A stretch of DNA of 64,000 bases from contig NC_022571.1 in the NCBI RefSeq assembly GCF_000473995.1, positions 12,501 through 76,500 of the forward strand, read 5' to 3'. Below, piece after piece: positions 59,724 through 64,000 of this stretch; within the stretch, counting starts at the first letter, position 1; every line of letters begins with the position of its first letter. Position numbers and translations under genes: made by a program. The DNA comes from Clostridium saccharobutylicum DSM 13864. GTDB lineage: Bacteria; Bacillota; Clostridia; Clostridiales; Clostridiaceae. A model generated the notes under the pieces. The model saw only the letters and a program-made list of their open reading frames with translations, ran no database searches and was not told the origin of the DNA.

Positions 59724-62700
59724 ATGTACAATAAAGTAGATTCTTCAAGAAGTGCCGTCAATATGGAAAAGGATATTGCAAAGCTTTGGCAAGAAAGAGA
59801 TGTTATACAAAAGAGTTTTGATTCAAATCAGGATGGAGAGTATTTTACTTTCTATGATGGCCCTCCAACAGCTAACGGAAGACCACATGTAGGTCATATA
59901 TTAACAAGAGTTATGAAAGATATTATTCCAAGATATAAAGTTATGAAGGGATACAAAGTTTTAAGAAAAGCAGGATGGGATACTCATGGTCTTCCTGTAG
60001 AATTAGAAATAGAAAAGAAACTTGGAATCTCAGGAAAAGAACAAATCGAAGATTTTGGTGTAGAAAATTTTGTTAAAGAGTGTAAGGAAAGTGTATTTTC
60101 ATATGTAAGCTTGTGGAAGGAAATGTCTGAACAATTAGCTTACTGGGTTGATATGGATGATCCATATGTAACTTACCATGATAATTATATTGAGTCTGAA
60201 TGGTGGGCTTTAAAACAAATGTGGGATAAGAAGTTATTATATAAAGGTCACAAGGTAATGCCTTACTGTCCAAGATGTGGAACTGCTCTTTCATCTCATG
60301 AAGTTGCTCAAGGATATAAAGATGTTAAGGATTTAACTGCAACAGTTAAATTTAAAGTTAAGGGAGAAGATAACAAGTATATATTAGCTTGGACAACAAC
60401 TCCTTGGACATTACCATCTAACTTAGCATTATGTATTAATAAATCATATACATATTGTGAAGTTAAAGTTGAAGATGAAATATATGTTTTAGCTAAAGAC
60501 TTAGTAGAAAAAGTTTTAGGCGAAAGAGAATATGAATTAGTTAAGGAATTTAAAGGTGAAGAATTACTAGGTGTTAAATATGAACAATTATTACCTTTTG
60601 CTAAGGTTGAAGGAAAAGCATTTGAAGTAATTCATGGAGATTATGTAACACTTACAGATGGTACTGGAATAGTACACATTGCACCAGCTTATGGTGAAGA
60701 CGATAGTTTAGTTGCAAAGAAAAATGGAATCGCATTTATAAATTTAGTAGATACAAATGGTAACTTTGTAGATGAAGTTACACCATGGGCAGGAAAGTTT
60801 GTTAAGAAATGTGATGAAAGCATAGTTAAGTACTTAGAAGAAAATAACAAGTTATTCTCAGCACAAAAGCATATGCATTCATATCCACATTGTTGGAGAT
60901 GTGACACACCACTTTTATATTATCCAAAAGATAGCTGGTTTGTTGCTATGACTCAAATGAGGGATAAATTACTTGAAAATAATAATAAGATAAACTGGTA
61001 TCCTGATAACATCAGAACAGGAAGATTTGGTAAATTCCTTGAAAATGTTATTGACTGGGGTATTTCAAGAGATAGATACTGGGGTACACCACTTCCAATA
61101 TGGCAATGTGAATGTGGTCACCAAGAATGTATTGGTAGCAGAGCTGAATTAGAAGAAAAATCAACTACAGATTGTAAGGGAATAGAATTGCATAAACCTT
61201 ATGTAGATGCAATCAAATTAAAATGTCCACACTGTGGTAAGGAAATGAAGAGAACTCATGAAGTAATTGACTGTTGGTTTGATTCAGGATCAATGCCTTT
61301 TGCACAATGGCACTATCCGTTTGAAAATAAGGAAACTTTTGAAAAGAATTTCCCAGCACAATTTATTTCAGAAGCTGTTGACCAAACAAGAGGATGGTTC
61401 TATACATTACTTGCTATTTCAACATGTTTGTTTGATACAAATTCATTTGAAAACTGTATAGTATTAGGTCACGTTTTAGATAAAAAGGGACTTAAGATGT
61501 CTAAACATAAGGGAAATGTTGTAGACCCATTTGAAGTATTAAATAGCCAAGGAGCAGATGCTACAAGATGGCATTTCTATACTGCAAGTGCACCATGGCT
61601 TCCAACAAGATTCTCAGTTGATGATGTTGGTGAAGCTCAAAGAAAGTTCTTAGGAACATTATGGAATGTATATTCATTCTACGTATTATATGCTGAAATA
61701 GATAACTTTGATCCTACAAAATATGCAGGTTTTGTTTCAGATAATGTAATGGATAAATGGATAATATCTAAATTAAATACATTAATAGAAACTGTTGATG
61801 ATGGATTAAATACGTATAAGATAACTCAAGCAGCTTTAGCTATTGAAGACTTTACTGATGAATTATCAAACTGGTATGTAAGAAGAAACAGAGCAAGATA
61901 TTGGTCACAAGAACTAACTAATGATAAGATTGGTGCTTATGTAACTTTACACAAAGTATTAACAAACTTAGTTAAAGTAGCATCACCATTTGTTCCATTT
62001 ATGACTGAAGAAATTTATCAAAATTTAGTTGTAAATCTTGATAAGAATGCACCAGAAAGTATTCATTTATGTAAATGGCCAGAAGTTGATAAGAATGCTA
62101 TAAACAAAGATTTAGAAAAGGAAATGGATTTAGCTTATACACTTGTTAAGTTAGGAAGAAGTGCTAGAAATGCTGCTAATGTTAAGAACAGACAGCCACT
62201 TTCAGAAATATTAATTTCAACAAAATCTCTTCCAGAATACTATGGACATATTGTTAGAGAAGAATTAAATATCAAAAAGGTTGAACTTGGAGCAGACCTT
62301 TCACAATATGTTAACTTTGAAATAAAACCAAACTTACCTGTTATAGGTAAACAATATGGTAAGTTAATTCCACAAATAAGAAAAGCAATTTCAGAAAAGA
62401 ATCAAATGGAATTAGCTCAAAAGGTTAAGAATGGTGGAGCTGAAACTATAGATGTAAATGGAACAGAAATAGTTCTTACAAATGAAAATCTTTTAGTTAC
62501 AATGCAAGGATTAGAAGGATATGCATTTGCTGGTGAAGGTGAACTTGGAGTTGTTTTAGATACAACAATTACTCCAGAACTTCAAGAAGAAGGTCATGTT
62601 AGAGAAATTATTTCTAAGATCCAAAACATGAGAAAAGATAAAGGATTTGAAGTTGCTGATAAGATAAATCTTTATGTAGCAAACAATGACATGTTATTAG

Positions 62701-62837
62701 ATGTTGTCAAGAAGTTTGAAGAAACAATAAAGAAAGAAACTTTAACTTGTGAAGTTATTTATAATAAAGAAAATGACTACACAGAAACAAGTATAAATGG
62801 TGAAACACTTAATATGACAGTTGAAGTTGTAAAGTAA
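59724..62837 (+). CDS. ileS: Isoleucyl-tRNA synthetase
   Basis: 1037 residues, the length of the type 2 (eukaryote-like) IleS group found in clostridia, whose members are usually less sensitive to mupirocin. The class I HIGH motif is HVGHI in NGRPHVGHI. The KMSKS motif reads KMSKH (591-595), as often seen in this type. The editing domain carries the TTPWTLPSN region, and a C-terminal zinc-binding or tRNA-binding section follows. AAAGGGG precedes the ATG. Controlled by the isoleucine T-box. Confidence 0.97.
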   Translation: MYNKVDSSRSAVNMEKDIAKLWQERDVIQKSFDSNQDGEYFTFYDGPPTANGRPHVGHILTRVMKDIIPRYKVMKGYKVLRKAGWDTHGLPVELEIEKKLGISGKEQIEDFGVENFVKECKESVFSYVSLWKEMSEQLAYWVDMDDPYVTYHDNYIESEWWALKQMWDKKLLYKGHKVMPYCPRCGTALSSHEVAQGYKDVKDLTATVKFKVKGEDNKYILAWTTTPWTLPSNLALCINKSYTYCEVKVEDEIYVLAKDLVEKVLGEREYELVKEFKGEELLGVKYEQLLPFAKVEGKAFEVIHGDYVTLTDGTGIVHIAPAYGEDDSLVAKKNGIAFINLVDTNGNFVDEVTPWAGKFVKKCDESIVKYLEENNKLFSAQKHMHSYPHCWRCDTPLLYYPKDSWFVAMTQMRDKLLENNNKINWYPDNIRTGRFGKFLENVIDWGISRDRYWGTPLPIWQCECGHQECIGSRAELEEKSTTDCKGIELHKPYVDAIKLKCPHCGKEMKRTHEVIDCWFDSGSMPFAQWHYPFENKETFEKNFPAQFISEAVDQTRGWFYTLLAISTCLFDTNSFENCIVLGHVLDKKGLKMSKHKGNVVDPFEVLNSQGADATRWHFYTASAPWLPTRFSVDDVGEAQRKFLGTLWNVYSFYVLYAEIDNFDPTKYAGFVSDNVMDKWIISKLNTLIETVDDGLNTYKITQAALAIEDFTDELSNWYVRRNRARYWSQELTNDKIGAYVTLHKVLTNLVKVASPFVPFMTEEIYQNLVVNLDKNAPESIHLCKWPEVDKNAINKDLEKEMDLAYTLVKLGRSARNAANVKNRQPLSEILISTKSLPEYYGHIVREELNIKKVELGADLSQYVNFEIKPNLPVIGKQYGKLIPQIRKAISEKNQMELAQKVKNGGAETIDVNGTEIVLTNENLLVTMQGLEGYAFAGEGELGVVLDTTITPELQEEGHVREIISKIQNMRKDKGFEVADKINLYVANNDMLLDVVKKFEETIKKETLTCEVIYNKENDYTETSINGETLNMTVEVVK

Positions 62838-62855
62838 GAATTAATTAGATAAACA

Positions 62856-62902
62856 ATTACTAGGAATTCAAAGAAATTCTTTGGATTTCTAGTAATTTTT
62901 TT
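62856..62902 (+). terminator. ileS terminator
   Basis: ATTACTAGGAATTCAAAG (62856-62873) pairs with CTTTGGATTTCTAGTAAT (62879-62896) with few mismatches, then a run of seven T. Confidence 0.85.
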
Positions 62903-63103
62903 GAATAATATAAAATTTTTTATAATACACTAAGATAAGTAGAACGATTTCAAAATATAAAAAGCGAGATAATTGGAACTAAATGTAATAATTATATTGA
63001 AATTAAAAAGAAAAATTATTATTTATCCCGAGTATTGTTGATTTATAATATAATATATTAGTATAATGAGAATATCTAGAAAATTTCAAAGGAGGAATAA
63101 GGA

Positions 63104-64000
63104 ATGGCTACTTCTATTAAAGATGTTGCAAGAGAGGCAGGAGTATCAATTGCAACTGTTTCTAGAGTTTTAAATGATATCGATGTGGTAAATGAAGATA
63201 CTAAAAAAAAGGTTTTAGATGCAATAAAAGAGTTAGGCTATAGACCTAATATAGTTGCGAGAAGCTTAAAAACTCAAAGAACAAAAACAATAGGAATTTT
63301 ACTTCCAGATATATCTAATCAGTTTTATCCAGAAATTGTAAGAGGTGCTGAGGACGTTTCAAACATATATGATTATAATATAATTTTATGTAATTCAGAC
63401 TTAGACATTGAAAAAGAAAAAGAATATTTAAGGGTTCTTAAAGAAAAGATGGTTGATGGTGTAATTTATATGAGTAGTTCTCTTAGAGATGAAATCTTAG
63501 AATTAATTAATGAATTAGACCTAAAGACTGTATTAGTTGAAACAAGAGACAAAGATGGAGTATTACCAAGTGTAACAATTGATAATATTAAAGGTAGTTA
63601 TGATAGCACAAATCTTTTAATCCAAAAGGGAATAAAAGATATTGCATTCATAGGAACTAAAAAAGATAACATGAATGCTTGGGGCGATAGATACGTAGGA
63701 TACGAGAAGGCTATGAACGAAGCTGGAATTAAGATAGATCCAGAATTATTATATCTTGATTCAATAAAAGTTAAGAGTGGATATGAAGGGATTCAACATT
63801 TCTTAGGATTAAATAAAAAATTTAAAGGTGTTGTTTGTGCATCTGATGATATTGCAATGGGAGCAATAAATGCATTAAGAGACAATAATATGGAAGTTCC
63901 AAAAGATGTAAGCGTTGTAGGATTCAATGATAATTTTGCGGCTTCAATATTCTATCCAAAGATTACAACAGTTTCTCAACCAACATATGATATGGGATCT
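63104..64000 (+). CDS. LacI-family transcriptional regulator (truncated by window end)
   Basis: 299 codons are visible without a stop; the gene runs out of the window. The N-terminal LacI helix-turn-helix is classic (IKDVAREAGVSIATVSRVLN) with the hinge ELGYRPNIVARSLKTQRT. A periplasmic-binding-protein-like sensor domain follows (IGILLPDISNQFYPEIVRGA ... VVGFNDN). GGAGG lies 9 nt before the ATG. Full-length members are about 330-340 residues, so roughly 35 are missing. It resembles CcpA/RegA-type sugar regulators, but the ligand cannot be assigned. Confidence 0.92.
   Translation, partial: MATSIKDVAREAGVSIATVSRVLNDIDVVNEDTKKKVLDAIKELGYRPNIVARSLKTQRTKTIGILLPDISNQFYPEIVRGAEDVSNIYDYNIILCNSDLDIEKEKEYLRVLKEKMVDGVIYMSSSLRDEILELINELDLKTVLVETRDKDGVLPSVTIDNIKGSYDSTNLLIQKGIKDIAFIGTKKDNMNAWGDRYVGYEKAMNEAGIKIDPELLYLDSIKVKSGYEGIQHFLGLNKKFKGVVCASDDIAMGAINALRDNNMEVPKDVSVVGFNDNFAASIFYPKITTVSQPTYDMGS

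Overview
The window is a low-GC, AT-rich chromosomal segment of a solventogenic Clostridium sensu stricto (C. beijerinckii-like). The signs are a monomeric clostridial [FeFe] hydrogenase, T-box leaders on serS and ileS, an AddAB nuclease instead of RecBCD, choline-binding-type cell-wall repeats, and many Clostridium-typical DUF families (DUF1189, DUF1836, DUF1667, DUF2085, DUF3783). The rRNA operon followed by HD protein, NiaR-like regulator, FAD oxidoreductase and serS is an order I associate with the region just after gyrA in clostridia, so the window probably lies near oriC (inference). There is no phage or insertion sequence with a transposase, and no CRISPR array.

Layout. 1-2059: 3' part of 23S rRNA, a consensus promoter directly in front of 5S rRNA, then tRNA(CAT) and tRNA-Ala. 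2152-4936: HD protein, NiaR-like repressor, FAD oxidoreductase with a BFD-type iron-sulphur tail, and a truncated DUF1667-like protein. 5041-7893: T-box serS followed by two copies of a tRNA-Ser(TGA)/tRNA-Ser(GCT) unit, each with its own perfect promoter. 8078-15900: acetyltransferase and addBA. 16165-24852: L,D-transpeptidase, DUF1189 protein, soluble histidine kinase, tRNA-Arg, MerR regulator, a secreted cell-wall protein, and an orphan CARF-nuclease (Card1/Can2-like, DUF1887). 24995-30497: psd, TetR regulator, [FeFe] hydrogenase, ABC-F protein. 30553-31230: a cluster of structured repeats. 31294-34461: COG3044 ATPase/DUF1836 pair and a hemolysin III protein. 34858-37513: proBA and mgsA. 37798-43299: an SDR protein and carAB with a PyrR-type leader. 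43658-48146: an SOS-controlled small gene, HD-GYP phosphodiesterase, murI, cyclophilin, and the DUF3783/XRE pair. 48365-58407: a subtilase-SpoIID-PGB fusion, two radical SAM proteins, a YkvI-type permease, comB, a BFD ferredoxin and an OmpR-type two-component system. 58505-64000: DUF2085/zinc-ribbon pair, T-box ileS and a truncated LacI regulator.

Three observations stand out. (1) A family of about 150-300 bp structured repeats (five copies plus a stem-only miniature) shares terminal inverted arms and shows compensatory base changes. (2) The carAB leader combines a PyrR-binding loop whose lower stem contains the Shine-Dalgarno of a 34-codon leader ORF; that ORF ends inside an intrinsic terminator, which suggests PyrR-controlled, translation-coupled attenuation. 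(3) A Card1/Can2-like CARF nuclease stands alone with no CRISPR locus in the window. A small YciI-like gene under two LexA boxes is a fourth good lead.

Start codons were chosen by Shine-Dalgarno position and family alignment from memory; several differ from the longest possible reading frame. Family names rest on recognised motifs, not on database searches.
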